This document shows, in pieces, positions 23,370-34,207 of a stretch of DNA of 64,000 nucleotides. Made by a program: the position numbers and the translations under genes. The notes under the pieces were generated by a model. That model was not told where the DNA came from and made no database searches. It saw only the letters and a list, made by a program, of their open reading frames with translations. The stretch's first letter is position 1; each line of letters opens with the position of its first letter. The DNA lies in the NCBI RefSeq assembly GCF_003576645.1, contig NC_044925.1, positions 6,975,807 to 7,039,806 of the forward strand, written 5' to 3'. The DNA comes from Ipomoea triloba (lineage: Eukaryota; Streptophyta; Magnoliopsida; Solanales; Convolvulaceae).

Positions 23370-24880
23370 ACACGGCATCCCAATCATCACAAACATGTTG
23401 TTAATTTGTTAAAAATGCTAATTGCTCTTTTTTTCCGGGTTCATAGATGAATTTGGAGTTTATTCAAGTTCAGTGGCTTAATTACTATCCCAAAATAGTT
23501 CAATGGCCTATTTGTACATTTTTTTAATAATAATAATAATGTCAAGCACTCAGATGACATCTTGGTGGCTCTCCTTGAGTGAAGGTTATAGGATCTAGAA
23601 AGTATAGAACAAATACTATCTTGTAACATAGTTAATATTACTCAAAAAATAATATATTTATCATTATTATTATATGTCTTTTCCTTCATGTTTGTTCGTT
23701 AGGTGGCCTTCTTTTTTTTTTTTTTTTTTTATATATATATAGTTTTAAACTTATGTGATTGTGATTCTAGTTTTGCCGGATTAATCCTAAGCCTACAGGA
23801 CTTTGCCTCTAGTAGGAGTGGTGGGTGGTGGTGGTGCGCGATGGAGGGTGACTGGCTGCTCCACTACTGCAAACAAAAAATGACTTCTCTCCAAAAAAAA
23901 AAGGAAAATTATTTTTCAAAAAATCTCCTCTATTTTTTATTAACTACACTCTTATTTTTTATTGACTTCTAATTTTTCTCTATAACCAAACACTGAAATC
24001 TCAAAATATGACTTTTAGAAATTATTTTTTGAATCTTAAAAAAAAAGTTTATTTTTTGAATTTCCAAGCTACCCTAATCGCGAAGAAAAAATGTAACTAA
24101 CTTTGCCAGAATTGACGTACGGTAAAAGCGGCAGTTATTTGGATAATATAAAAGGAAATAACGGTAAATTAAATACCCAAAAGCAGTAAATTATTGTTCC
24201 CATCCCAGTAGTATTTTCCGTTCCTTCCTTTCAGTTTCAATTCTCTCTTGCCCACCCCGCACCAGCTGTTCTCTAGACTGAGACATACATCGCACAGAAA
24301 TCGCCGGAAGGAAAATAAAGAAAGTACGAGAGGCCTCAATCAGTTCCCGCTCTTCGCCGGTAAACTTTTACAGAGGTAAAATCTTCAGCCAAAGCCCTAA
24401 TTTCAAATTTGTTTTTGAATATACGTTTGAATTTCAGACGATACATTAAAAAATTAAAAATTCTATGCTTGATCTAATTCCTTCTTATGCTCTTTCTGCA
24501 AATCGCCCGAAATTCCATCAGTTGTCGCCGAGCAATTTTGCAGTTTAGCAGTTTCGGGTACGTTATGTTCTAGAAGCTCAAACATTTTTTACTTCTATTT
24601 ATTTATTTAATTTATTGCTTTGCAATATTAATCATGGCTCGTGTGTTTGAGAGTGACAGAACTTGCTACGAATCACTACTTCTTGGTGTTTTGAATTGTT
24701 CCTTAGTTATTGTACTCCGATCAGGCAGTGAAATGTAAATCTGTCCTTGTCATATCAGGGTGTTTAAATCTCTGGTGTCATAGATTATACCGATATATTA
24801 CTACTGGGACTTTAACAACTGTTTGCTCTGCCAGGTCTGTTGTCAATTCGGGGGGTTTTGCCTTCTTGGTAATCAGTGCA
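23366..24880 (+). promoter_or_regulatory. Upstream region and leader of the NF-YA gene
   Basis: 23366-24180 holds AT-rich sequence with poly-T (23711-23730) and no gene. From about 24210 the sequence becomes a pyrimidine-rich leader (TTCAGTTTCAATTCTCTC), and a donor-like CAGAG/GTAAAATC at 24371-24383 indicates a 5' UTR intron, usual for plant NF-YA genes. The acceptor before the coding exon could not be fixed. Confidence 0.4.
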
Positions 24881-27800
24881 ATGACATCTTCAGATCATGA
24901 CCTTTCAGGTATATCCCATTCTATTATATGGACCTGTTAAGAGTCCTACATCGAAAATATAAGAGAAAATATATAGGTTTATAAGGTCATGGGTTAGACT
25001 AACTAATTGATTAGGTTCAATCATTTAGTGTGGTTTGGTCATGGGCATTATAGCCTAGTTGAGTGACCTGGCCAAATTTTAGATTATAACATGGTAGTTA
25101 GACTAGCTAATTGATTGGATTCAGTCTTTTAGTGTGGGTGTTGTTACATTATAGCCTAGTTGAGTGATCCTTTACCCAATCTTATCTGTTCTTCTGAACT
25201 TGTACTCCATGTTGATGTAATGGGAACTATGAATTCGTAATGACACTATGTGAACGACCATAATATCTTATTCACAACCAATGTTTTCCATAGTATTAGA
25301 AAAATTATTTTATTTAATTTGGCATAGCATTTTTAACAATCGATCCCAACATTGTCAATGAAACAGTGAAACCAAGGTTATAGTATACTGTTTATTATAG
25401 TCATGTCATTTAAAAGCTTATGGTCAAGACTACTGGCATTTGGCACAACTGTTTAGCATGCCTTCTTACTCCTATAAGCATATTAATCTCTTCTGATCTT
25501 GTTTGGTTAAAGTTCTTTTGGCATTTGAAAAATCCTATGCATGCATGATTTTTATGGTATTCTGTTTTCATTCTTTACTCTGTATCTTTTGAACATTGAT
25601 TATGTGAAATTCAGTGCAATATGTTTCTAATATTTTGACGGATTTCAGATAATAGTGAGACTGGACAGCATGAAAATCAGTCTTCACCTCCATCACAAGT
25701 GATGCCTCATCCTGGCACCGTGGCTCCTACTATGCCTTCTGGAATTCTTCCGCAACTTGGAAATGGAAATGCTATGGTAGTATTAGAAGCTAGTGTTGCT
25801 ATCATTTTACTTCTTGATGATACAACATTTCGTCAAACTTTTGCACCATCTTTTCTTGGTCTGGAAGAATTAGATTTATGCATGAACTGTTGCTAAATGA
25901 TGCCATTTCTGTTAAACTCTCAGAGTTGCTGACTCCTGCTCAAGTTTTTGAGTTTTTGTGTAGATGCTATTACATGTAGGATGCTAGCTGATAGGCTGAT
26001 GTTCCCAAGTAGTTTACTTATGTAGTTGCATGTTCATAAAATATTTTTGTGAAGAATATACAATTATATAGCTCACCTTTAGCAGGAGATTTTAGTTGTG
26101 GAAAAAAAATCCCTTTTGGGGCATTCTTTCCAAGGGTGCATACTAAGTGTTTTTTTAAAAAAAGGTTATGGTCCTAAGTGTTTGTTTATGCTGACATATG
26201 GATCTACCAATGATGGAATGATGCAATAAAATTAAGTTTGTAGATTGTGAGAGATCATCTTGAGGCAAAAAGCTTATTCTATTGCATTTTTAATAACGTC
26301 TTACATAATTTGGATGCACTAATAAACCCATTACTTGAAATCATGAGAGTATGATTGAAATCAAATTTTCTTTATAGGCTGCAGGCTGAGGATAGAGGGT
26401 AATTTGCTATCAAGCTTTCCTGCTTTGTTAAAAGTTTTAAGGGAAAATTGCATTTTTGGTCCTCTAGTTATACTCGTGGTACATACTTAGTCTCTAAGTT
26501 ACATACATTACCCTCTTTAACCCGTAAGTTATGTGCAAAATGGAAATTTTAGCCCCTAAAGGACCAAATCAACTACTTTATTAAGTGACATATTGGTGGC
26601 AAAAATAGTCCCGAGGGACTAAAATCATGACTTTGCACATAACTTAGGGGTTAAAGATGGTCATGCATATAACTCAGTGACTAAGCCTGTACCACGGGTA
26701 TAATTGAAGGACCAAAAACGCAATTTTCCCAAAGTTTAATTTGTACAACTTTTAGTTGTAACTTGTAAGAGCTCATACATATTCTGAAATATCAGAAATA
26801 AAAGTGATGTTTTAAGGTCTCACAGTACCATAGTTTTCTCTATTGATGCACAGTGCTGAGTCAGATAATTTGTCTTATGTCATTCTGGCCAGTTTGTTGT
26901 TCTTTCCCTTTTCACATACCAATTGCCATGAGAGATTGTTCAAGTTATACTTCTAAAGAGTAATAATTAACAATGATATTTAAATCATTTTTCTTGTTAA
27001 ATAATGTGATTATGGATCTTGATTGTTTCTTTAATAACTTGCATTAACTAAATGCATAATATTGATGATCATCTTGGTTTCTTTACAATATTTTTGCAGG
27101 CTCAAACTGCTTATCCTTATCCAGATCCTTATTATAGAAGCATTTTTGCTCCTTATGATACACAGCCATATCCACAATGTTTTCCTGCTCAATCAATGGT
27201 ATTATCTGTCTCAAGGTTAATAACCTCGTTGATTTGGTAGATTGTGCAAAGGTTGTACTGTGACTTCACAGGTTCATCTTCAGTTGATGGGAGTTCAACA
27301 AGCTGGCGTTCCCTTGCCATCAGATGCAGTTGAAGAACCCGTATTTGTTAATGCAAAGCAATATCATGGCATCTTAAGACGTCGACAGTCTCGTGCAAAA
27401 GCTGAATCAGAAAAAAAACTTCACAGAAATCGGAAGGTATGTTGTCTGCACTGAATTTTTTAAACTAATTTCATGAAGTTACATCCATCATTCAGATTCC
27501 TATAGAAGAAAAAGGATATCTTCTTGTGCAAGTGCTTCTTCCAGCCATTAAGTTGTGGTTACTTTGTTAGCAGTTAATGTCAAGTTTTATCTCGCTGTTT
27601 ATTACTTTTACTAAGCATGCAGGATGAAGTATATTTTAAAGAGAGTAATGTTCCTTTAGCCTTTGCCTTTCGTATGAAGGATAAGAAGCTAGCTAGATAC
27701 TAAACTCTCCTGATATTTTGAGTTTACTTATGCCAACCTCTGATATCAGCCTTATCAACAAATTTAATTGAAATGGGTTAAAGGACATGCACTCTGAGGT

Positions 27801-28097
27801 TACATTCTGTGATGTTTCATTTGGCAATGTTATCTTTACAGAAGATGCACCATGCTCAGATTTTTAGTGCCTTTCACAAGGTTGTTTACAGTAGTGCAAA
27901 TTATCTTGCAGCCTTACTTGCATGAATCTAGACATTTACATGCACAACGAAGAGCTAGAGGATGTGGCGGTCGGTTTTTGACTTCAAAGAAAAGTGATGA
28001 GAACCAACAAAAAGAAGAGGAATTATGCGATAAATCAAAGCCCACCGGCAATCATAATTCTGAAAATTGTGATGTTGCTTCAGAAAATGGCTCTTGA
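24881..28097 (+). CDS. NF-YA: Nuclear transcription factor Y subunit A (NF-YA7/4-like)
   Basis: DNA-contacting subunit of the trimeric NF-Y complex (with NF-YB/NF-YC), binding CCAAT boxes in the nucleus. Five coding exons: 24881-24908, 25649-25776, 27100-27198, 27272-27436 and 27912-28097, all with GT/AG borders, joining into 201 residues. The start MTSSDHDLS is the first in-frame ATG of the first exon. The conserved core is complete: subunit-interaction helix A1 from [19 protein letters not shown] (about 106-133), linker, and DNA-binding A2 helix [22 protein letters not shown] (about 142-163). The intron separates the two, as in other plant NF-YA genes. The N-terminal part is Pro/Gln-rich, and the C-terminus is short and acidic/Asn-rich. 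The short length and the lack of a good miR169 site in the 3' UTR fit the NF-YA4/6/7 branch. No defects seen. Confidence 0.92.
24936..25175 (+). mobile_element. TRIM-like solo LTR, copy 2 (NF-YA intron 1), partly duplicated
   Basis: Starts TGTTAAGAGTCCTACATCG and contains GGGTTAGACTAACTAATTGA and TTTAGTGTGGTTTGGTCATG. A second partial copy of the inner part (TTAGACTAGCTAATTGATTG, TTTTAGTGTGGGTG) follows at 25090-25150, each followed by ATTATAGCCTAGTTGAGTGA. Confidence 0.5.
26441..26730. mobile_element. MITE with 42-bp TIRs (MULE-like) in NF-YA intron 2
   Basis: Left end GGGAAAATTGCATTTTTGGT, right end the inverse ACCAAAAACGCAATTTTCCC, with further inverted pairs inside (CTCGTGGTAC / GTACCACGGG). 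Flanked by near-identical 9-bp sequences (AAGTTTTAA / AAAGTTTAA), which fits a Mutator-type target duplication. Interior non-coding. Confidence 0.8.
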
Positions 28098-28520
28098 TTC
28101 CAGTTGCAATCCATCCTGGGACCTTGAAGATAGCACCATCTAATTGAAGTATAGATGTGATGGCAGGCTTTTCAAATTTAGTTCTGTATTATAAGAATCA
28201 TCAGCAGAAGTAGACTAGGCATATATGCAGCAGTTGATGGATTTAAAAGAAATGATGTTACAAGTAGAAGTCGAGTTTGATAGTGATAGTTTGTTGTTTC
28301 ATCAACCAGGGAATGATGGGGATCTTTTACTTTTCTATTTAGACATTCTTTTTTGTTTTGCTTCATCAAGTCCACTGCTGGGTTAGAAAATAGATTGTAT
28401 GATGTAATCCATAGGAGGCTAAGGTTGTAGCACAGAGGAGAGGACACCTTCTCAATGTCAATATGTTGAATAAGGAACCTTAAGAGTTAAATCAGTGTTT
28501 CACTTTCACTATTCTTTTGA
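28098..28520 (+). other. 3' UTR and downstream of NF-YA
   Basis: Unique sequence without a gene. A probable cleavage region lies before about 28480 (GAATAAGG at 28469). Confidence 0.35.
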
Positions 28521-28524
28521 TGGT

Positions 28525-28638
28525 CGCAGTAGGTGCTAGGCGCTAGTCGGACGGTAGACTAGCGCCTAAGCGGTCTAGGCGGCGACCTATAAAAACAAAA
28601 AATTAATTCATGTGTGTGGTGTATGTCATATATTATAT

Positions 28639-28694
<56 letters not shown>

Positions 28695-28930
28695 TACTTC
28701 TCTTACTTATATAAATAAATAAATTTAAATATATATAAATATAATAATAAAATTAACAAGGTCGAGTCGCTCGAGTTAACTCGGCTAACTTTGCCGAGTT
28801 AGGCGAGTTAACTCGGCTAAATTCGGCCCAGTCGGTCGAGTTAGGTGCTAGGCGGCCGGCGACTTAGGCGGATGCCTAGGGAGCAATTTGCTTCGGTCTA
28901 GGAGCGCCTAGGGGGGGATTTTTACAACAG
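28525..28930. mobile_element. GC-rich palindromic MITE (CCTAGGCG family), copy 1
   Basis: Both arms are crowded with GCGCCTAG / CTAGGCGGC palindromic words (28535-28590 and 28830-28915) around an AT-rich centre with (TA)n at 28643-28692. A related element of the same word composition lies at 47265-47665. Confidence 0.55.
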
Positions 28931-28965
28931 TGTTCTTTTCTCTGTAAGTCCATCCCTTGTTATTT

Positions 28966-29609
28966 GCTATGTTTGGCAAACCTAGCTGAAAAGGTAGCTG
29001 AAAGCTGAAAAGTAGCTGAAAACTGAAAAGCTATAAGCTCGAAGCTGAAATCTGAAGAGTCGTTAAGCTAGCTGTTATGCTTAAAAGTGTTTGGTAAAAT
29101 TAGCTTTTTGATAAGCTGATAAATGTAAAAAGACTAAAATGAACATCTTCATACAATTTAAATAGTTTTAAATTTATATAGGTTTGTTTATATATTAAAA
29201 TATAAAATAGTGAAATCAATATATTTTAATAAAATATAAAGTAAGAACATATATTTGAAAACATATAAAGTAAAACAAAATGTTTATAATTCATAAGATT
29301 AGTTCATACAAAAATCAATGTTCAAACACAAATGTCAAATTGAAATTACAATCAAACATATTGAAGAAAAAAAGTCAAAAAGGTTTAGCCAAAAATGTTT
29401 TAATTGGGAAGGGTAAATAATGTCATTTCTTTAAAATAATAAGGTTAAAGATGGAAAAAAAATTAGGAAGCTACTAGCTTATTTTGAAACGCTACCTTAG
29501 GTAGCGTTAAAAAATAAGCTCTTATTTTAAGCTACTAGCTTATTTTTAGAACATTACCAAACAGAGCTTATAGCTTATTAGTAGCTTAAAATAAGCAATA
29601 AGCTCCTAA
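28966..29609 (-). mobile_element. MITE A, copy 2, truncated by the Pack-MULE insertion
   Basis: GCTATGTTTGGCAAACCTAG at the left is the inverse of the right end of 20931-21526, and AGCTCCTAAATAA at the right the inverse of its left end. The Pack-MULE at 29620 sits just inside or at this end. Confidence 0.6.
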
Positions 29610-29619
29610 ATAAATCAAA

Positions 29620-30887
29620 GAGTTAATACCCAAAATTGTCCTCGACTATAGTGATTTTTCTCAATTTTGTCCTAAACGACTTTGGTCTCATAAAGTGATC
29701 CCAGACTTTAGTGTTATCACTCAAATTTGTCCTCCGTTAGTGAAACCGTCAAATAGGTGTTAAGTTCAGGGGCAAAATAGCCAATTCATGTTGAAGTCTT
29801 CTCTCAGTCAATCCGGTCACTTGGTCTATTTCGTTTGTCTACCGCGACCGGCCATTTTTCCCTTACTGTCGAATCAAAATGCACAAATTAAGAGCCCTAA
29901 AACCCATTCAGTTGAACACATTCAAGCAAACCAAGAACTCTCAAGCAACAATTCATACCCTTTCATACATAATTTATACACTACTAACGTGTTCTGACTT
30001 TCTTCTTGTTTTGTTGTTGTTGTCGTTGTCGTTGTTCTTGGCAGATGTGGGGTTAAGCAGCAACCAAGAAGCTGCTTCGCCTTTGTGGTCTTCATCTATG
30101 GTGGTTTCGCCGGCGTCGTGAGTCAAGAATTCGTCGTCTTCCGGGGTGTCGCCGACAGTGGGTCTGATCATGACGGAGCCTACACCGGTGGTGGCCGGAG
30201 GACCGTAGAGGGTGCTGGGGATGGGAAGAATCGAGATGCGGTGGTGGCGGCGCGCCAAGGGGTTGGCGGAGTGGACGTCGGTGTCGCAGGTGGCGTAGAG
30301 AGAGGTGGTGTCGGCCTTGCAGAGGAAGGCGACGGCAGTGGCTCACTCACCCAGACGCGCTCGTGGGCGGTGGCCGTCCGATGGATGTGGGCGTCGCAGC
30401 CGTCACACAGGTACGCCGTGTTGGTCCAGCAGTAGACGGTGCACGTCGTCGAGCGGCAAACGTCGCATACGCAGGCCCACTTGTTAGTGCTTTTGACGTC
30501 TAAATCTTAACTCCCATAGCCTTTCTCCTCGGCCAACATTATTTCAGGGGATGAGTGGGAGAATCTGAAATCGGTGAGGAAAATGATGAAATGCGAGGAG
30601 AGAATTCACACCTGATGAAACAACAAGGAGTTCGAATCGATTCATGCCCAATTCTTAGAGATCGAAACAGAGAATTCGCACACGGTGGAGTAAATTGGAA
30701 TCCAAGAAGATGTAAATTTGAAATTACCAAATTATCCCTTAACTTAACACCTATTTGACGGTTTCACTAACGGAGGACAAATTTGAGTGATAACACTAAA
30801 GTCTTGGATCACTTTATGAGACCAAAATCGTTTAGGACAAAATTGAGAAAAACCACTATAGTCGAGGACAATTTTGGGTATTAACTC
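29620..30887. mobile_element. Pack-MULE (gene-fragment-carrying Mutator-like element), 1268 bp
   Basis: Near-perfect 145-bp terminal inverted repeats, 29620-29764 and 30743-30887, beginning GAGTTAATACCCAAAATTG. An exact 10-bp target duplication ATAAATCAAA lies at 29610-29619 and 30888-30897, as expected for MULEs. The interior is markedly GC-rich from 30030 to 30500 and holds a CONSTANS-like gene fragment. No transposase. The terminal 40 bp resemble those of the MITE at 35569/38016, so both were probably mobilised by one MULE family. Confidence 0.85.
29990..30540 (-). pseudogene. CONSTANS/COL-like B-box zinc-finger fragment captured by the Pack-MULE
   Basis: Read on the minus strand, the first B-box is recognisable: WACVCDVCRSTTCTVYCW, TNTAYLCDGCDAHIH, then HERVWV. 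The reading then shifts by a small deletion (about 10 bp) at roughly 30345 and resumes as the second B-box, AVAFLCKADTTSLYATCDTD and VHSANPLARRHHRISILPI. It continues to DEDHKGEAASWLLLNP, a motif typical of CO/COL1/COL2 group proteins. The first two Cys of B-box 2 are lost with the deletion, and another zinc-ligand Cys is Tyr (SLYATCD). An in-frame stop follows MLAEEKGYGS upstream. The CCT domain is absent. It is therefore a broken exon 1 fragment. The source gene is not in the window. Confidence 0.8.
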
Positions 30888-31479
30888 ATAAATCAAAGCT
30901 ATAGGGTCGGAATTTTAATTCTATCCTTCCCTAACCGTCAGTAAGTATTTATTATCCATCTATCGCGTTCTAGCTCGTCCTCACTAAGCACATAGAGTGC
31001 AAGCTAGCTTTTGATAGACGTCTTCCGGTCCGGTAGTAGGTTGCTGAATCTCGATCTCCCATTTCCAACCAAAATCATGTCTGCAATTCAAAATCCTGCA
31101 TGTACCCATGATTACTGATTTCTGCGAATTGAATGTTCTCAGAATAGAATAAGCCAACTATCCTTCCAGAAATCTATACTGTCTCCGTTCTAGACAAGTT
31201 CTGCAATCATATCCTTTCTTGACAATGGGTGTCTCCTTAGCTTGCATATATCATTCCAATAAGGGTTAGACACTCCCTTAACTTCCTTAATTCCTTTAAC
31301 ACTTGCTCTCATGTTTCCCATATACTTGATTGCAAGAAGAGGTTATCCTTCTCAACTTCAAGTTTGCAAGGAAGGCAAGGTTCATGCCCCTGGACTTGCG
31401 AATTCCCAACCCTCCACATTCCTTCGGCCCATCAGAGTAACAATTAATATCCCAGCCGACCAGATGTATTTTGGCAAAT

Positions 31480-32140
31480 TATACTGTGCACCACGTACCT
31501 AAACGACGTCGTTTTGAGCATTGTAAACTAATCGTCCGTCTTTTTTGGAAATCACGTTTCCCGTTTCGGCCGGTCTCTGTATTTATGTTAATATTCTGTA
31601 TATTCTAGGCAATCATTCTGTGTATTCTAGGCAACTGTTATGTGTATTCATGTTAGTAACACATGTTGTGATGTGTTTGTGCATTCGAATGTTTAGGAGG
31701 ATGAGTTCTGTGTATTTTGTGTAAATATTATGTGTATTCATGTTATTAACACAAGTTGTGATGTGTTTGTGCATTCGAATGTTAGAAGGATGAGTTCTGT
31801 GTATTTTGCGTCAATATTCTGTGTATTATGGGCAAACATTCTGTGTATTCTAGGCAAACGTTCTGTGTATTCTATATAATGATTATGTGTATTATAGATA
31901 ACGAATTCCCTGGAGTCATTCGCGTCCACTAACATCTGTGTATTTTGTGTCAATATTCTGTGTATTCTGGCAAACATTCTGTGTATTCTAGGCAAACGTT
32001 CTGTGTATTATAGATAATGATTATGTGTATTATAAATAATGAATTCCCTGAGTCATTCGCGTCTGCGTCTACTAACACCAAAACGACGTCGTTTTACATA
32101 CGTGGTGCACATTGCTATGTGCACCGTGGTGCAGGGTATA
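31480..32140. mobile_element. MITE with palindromic ACGACGTCGT ends and internal minisatellite
   Basis: Left end TGTGCACCACGTACC followed by AAACGACGTCGTTTTG; right end AAAACGACGTCGTTTTACAT followed by ACGTGGTGCACA. Between 31580 and 32040 there are about 15 copies of units such as TTCTGTGTATTCTAGGCAAA and GTGTATTNTGTGTNAATAT. Inserted in the LINE remnant. No coding capacity. Confidence 0.7.
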
Positions 32141-32299
32141 ACGATTGATGTATTTTTCTTTTTTCCTCTGTACCCCCCATATAAAAGCTCTAATTTTTTG
32201 TCAATAGCATCGCATACGCCCACCGGGATGAGAGTAGACTGCATGACAGGACAGACTAAGCCAAAACCTGTCTCTATGCCAGTGAAAGAGATTTGGTTT

Positions 32300-32595
32300 A
32301 CCAACCTTTGAGCATTTTGCTTATTGGATAAAAGACTGAAATATGACACTTTTGTTATGCATGGACAAAAATATGACACTTTTAAAACGGTGGACAAAAA
32401 TAGGAAAAAAGACTTTGGAACATTCGTTTGAAGTTAGAAACGCATGCGGTATGTTCCACTTGCGTTTGTATTGTTTTTTTTTTTTTAAATGTTGACCACA
32501 ATGCAAGTGGGACTTGCGTTTCAGGTATAAAATACATGAGACGCAAGTTCCACTTGGGTCTCATGTATAATAAATAAATAAATAATTAATCACAG
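32300..32595. other. Insert of unknown origin inside the LINE remnant
   Basis: Contains two AATATGACACTTTT units (32339, 32370) and CCACTTGCGTTT / AAGTTCCACTTG inverted words around a poly-T (32471-32486). Likely another small transposable element. No gene. Confidence 0.3.
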
Positions 32596-32685
32596 GAGAA
32601 ACCAATTTGTCTTTCAGTGACAAAACTACTTTGTTCTGGCCCAATCAACTGCTTTAGGAGCATCTTGATCCAGTTAGTCATTGCC

Positions 32686-33064
32686 CAATCATTATTGTGT
32701 GGACCATACTATCAAATAATGTACATTCAACATAAAAATAATGTAGCCAAGGATCTTGTAGTCCAGTGGCATCAAACACTTCCCTTTATATGGGAGGTGG
32801 TGGGTTCGAGCCTCAGTGGAGGCAATACTGATTCTTGTGATTCTTGTGCTTCAATAGGTTGTACATTGTGTACATTGTATTCAGTGAATATACATTAAAA
32901 ATGTACATTTTATTATGGTCCACACAGCTATGAGGCAATACTGATTCTTGTGATTCTTGTGCTTCAATAGGTTGTACATTGTATTCAGGGAATATACATT
33001 AAAAATGTATATTTTATTATGGTCCACACAGCTATGTGGACCATGGTCCACACAATAATTTGCC
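32686..33064. mobile_element. MULE-type MITE in the LINE, with nested SINE
   Basis: Exact 9-bp target duplication GTCATTGCC at 32677-32685 and 33065-33073. Inverted ends ATTATTGTGTGGACCAT and ATGGTCCACACAATAAT. Removing it restores continuous LINE coding (AMT to NWIKMLL on the minus strand). Confidence 0.8.
32745..33040 (+). mobile_element. SINE (family 2) with duplicated tail
   Basis: A-box-like TAGTCCAGTGGCATC at about 32760 and B box GGTTCGAGCCTC at about 32809, then GGCAATACTGATTCTTGTGA. The segment 32819-32930 (SINE tail plus MITE sequence) is repeated at 32933-33040, a direct duplication of about 110 bp. Confidence 0.6.
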
Positions 33065-33700
33065 GTCATTGCCTTAGTGATCACTTTGTAACTGACACTG
33101 CACAATTAAGCTGATTGGTCAGAATTGGTTAACAGACTGAAGAAGGCAGCTGACTTTGGGGATAAGAGAGATAATTGTGTCCTTGATGAGTTTAAATAAT
33201 TTAGAGCTTGCTTTGTAAGTGATCCACCAACCAACCAAGTTCCATTTCTGTTTAAAAAGCCTGCGTGAAAACCATCAGGTCCACGGACTTTCAACGGTGC
33301 CATATATATATCAAATAGAGCAGCCTTCTTAATCTCATCTTGAGAGAATGAGAGATCAGATTAAGGAGATTCCATGTGGCAACATAAACTACCGGGAATC
33401 TGATCTCTTTTCCAGAAATCCTTGCAAACAGCAACCATGCAACGTAACTTCTTTAGTAAAGTGTTTAGAAAAATATTGATGCACCATGTTGCTTGCGCCA
33501 GGACGGACTTTAATTTGTCTGTAACAATTCAAGCTGCCCATCGTTGTTTCTAAGTGCATGCATGCGTAGATATTTCTCTCAATGGTCAAACTTTGTATTC
33601 CTGTCGCCCGGCCCGATAGCACCCTGGATTGTTGGAACCAGAATAATTCTTGTTGATACAGTAAATGGAATCTCAATCATATCCACTTAATTTCCTCCCT

Positions 33701-34171
33701 ATTTCCTTTCCCGTTAGCCACCTTGCCATGGCTACACTACCAATCTTATTGTTATTAGTCCTTGAAGACTATATATCTACTTCTGCATTAATTGCGACCA
33801 TCCAAGCTCTCAACACTATCTATTCATCTTCTGTCCACCCGAATCCCACTCACGGACGACTATCCGTTACAGGCATTGACTTGTATCCAACAGAGGGAGA
33901 CCAGAGAACATTTTATTAAAAAAATTTATTCTGGACTCCACCATAAATAATTCATATACTTTTTAGTTTGGGTTTTATTTTTAAAATTTTACTTTAAAAG
34001 AAAAAAAAAAAAAAAAAAAAAACAATCAAACAAACAAGCAAACATCATGGCTATCAGCGACATGCTTTTTCTATGATGTTAATGCTTTTTTTTGCGTTTC
34101 GTAATCTATGCTTTCTTATGTTCTAATGTTATATACTTCTATTTCACCATTTCTCATATATCTATCTATCT

Positions 34172-34203
<32 letters not shown>
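33701..34203. other. No gene; poly-A and (TA)n tracts
   Basis: 33701-33920 is of ordinary composition but unrecognised, and may be further LINE sequence. Poly-A lies at 33992-34022 and (TA)n at 34176-34203. Confidence 0.4.

Positions 34204-34207
<4 letters not shown>

Larger units (their letters stand above)
30905..33700 (-). mobile_element. LINE (L1-type non-LTR) ORF2 remnant broken by later insertions
   Basis: On the minus strand, in order: endonuclease-to-RT linker and RT start (PLKVRGPDGFHAGF, 33250-33303), RT segment ITKAMT.. / WIKMLLKQLIGPEQSSFV (33090 and 32596-32680), MQSTLIPVGVCDAIDK (about 32190-32250), and the PKECGGLGIRKSRGMNLALLAK-type segment (split here; about 31340-31430). 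The order and spacing are those of one plant L1 ORF2. Many stops and frameshifts. It is interrupted by the MITEs at 32686-33064 and about 31480-32140. Confidence 0.75.

Noticed and set aside
22244..23404. Long open frames across the N gap
   Set aside because: They consist of N translated as X plus (TA)n giving Ile-Tyr repeats; no real sequence supports them.
28098..28200. miR169 target site in the NF-YA 3' UTR (TGCAATCCATCCTGGGAC at about 28106)
   Set aside because: Compared with the known complementary site it has several mismatches in the seed-pairing part, and NF-YA4/6/7-type genes normally lack the site.
30085..30435. Gly/Val-rich 116-residue frame on the plus strand
   Set aside because: It is the antisense of the GC-rich CONSTANS-like fragment; the minus strand carries the recognisable B-boxes.
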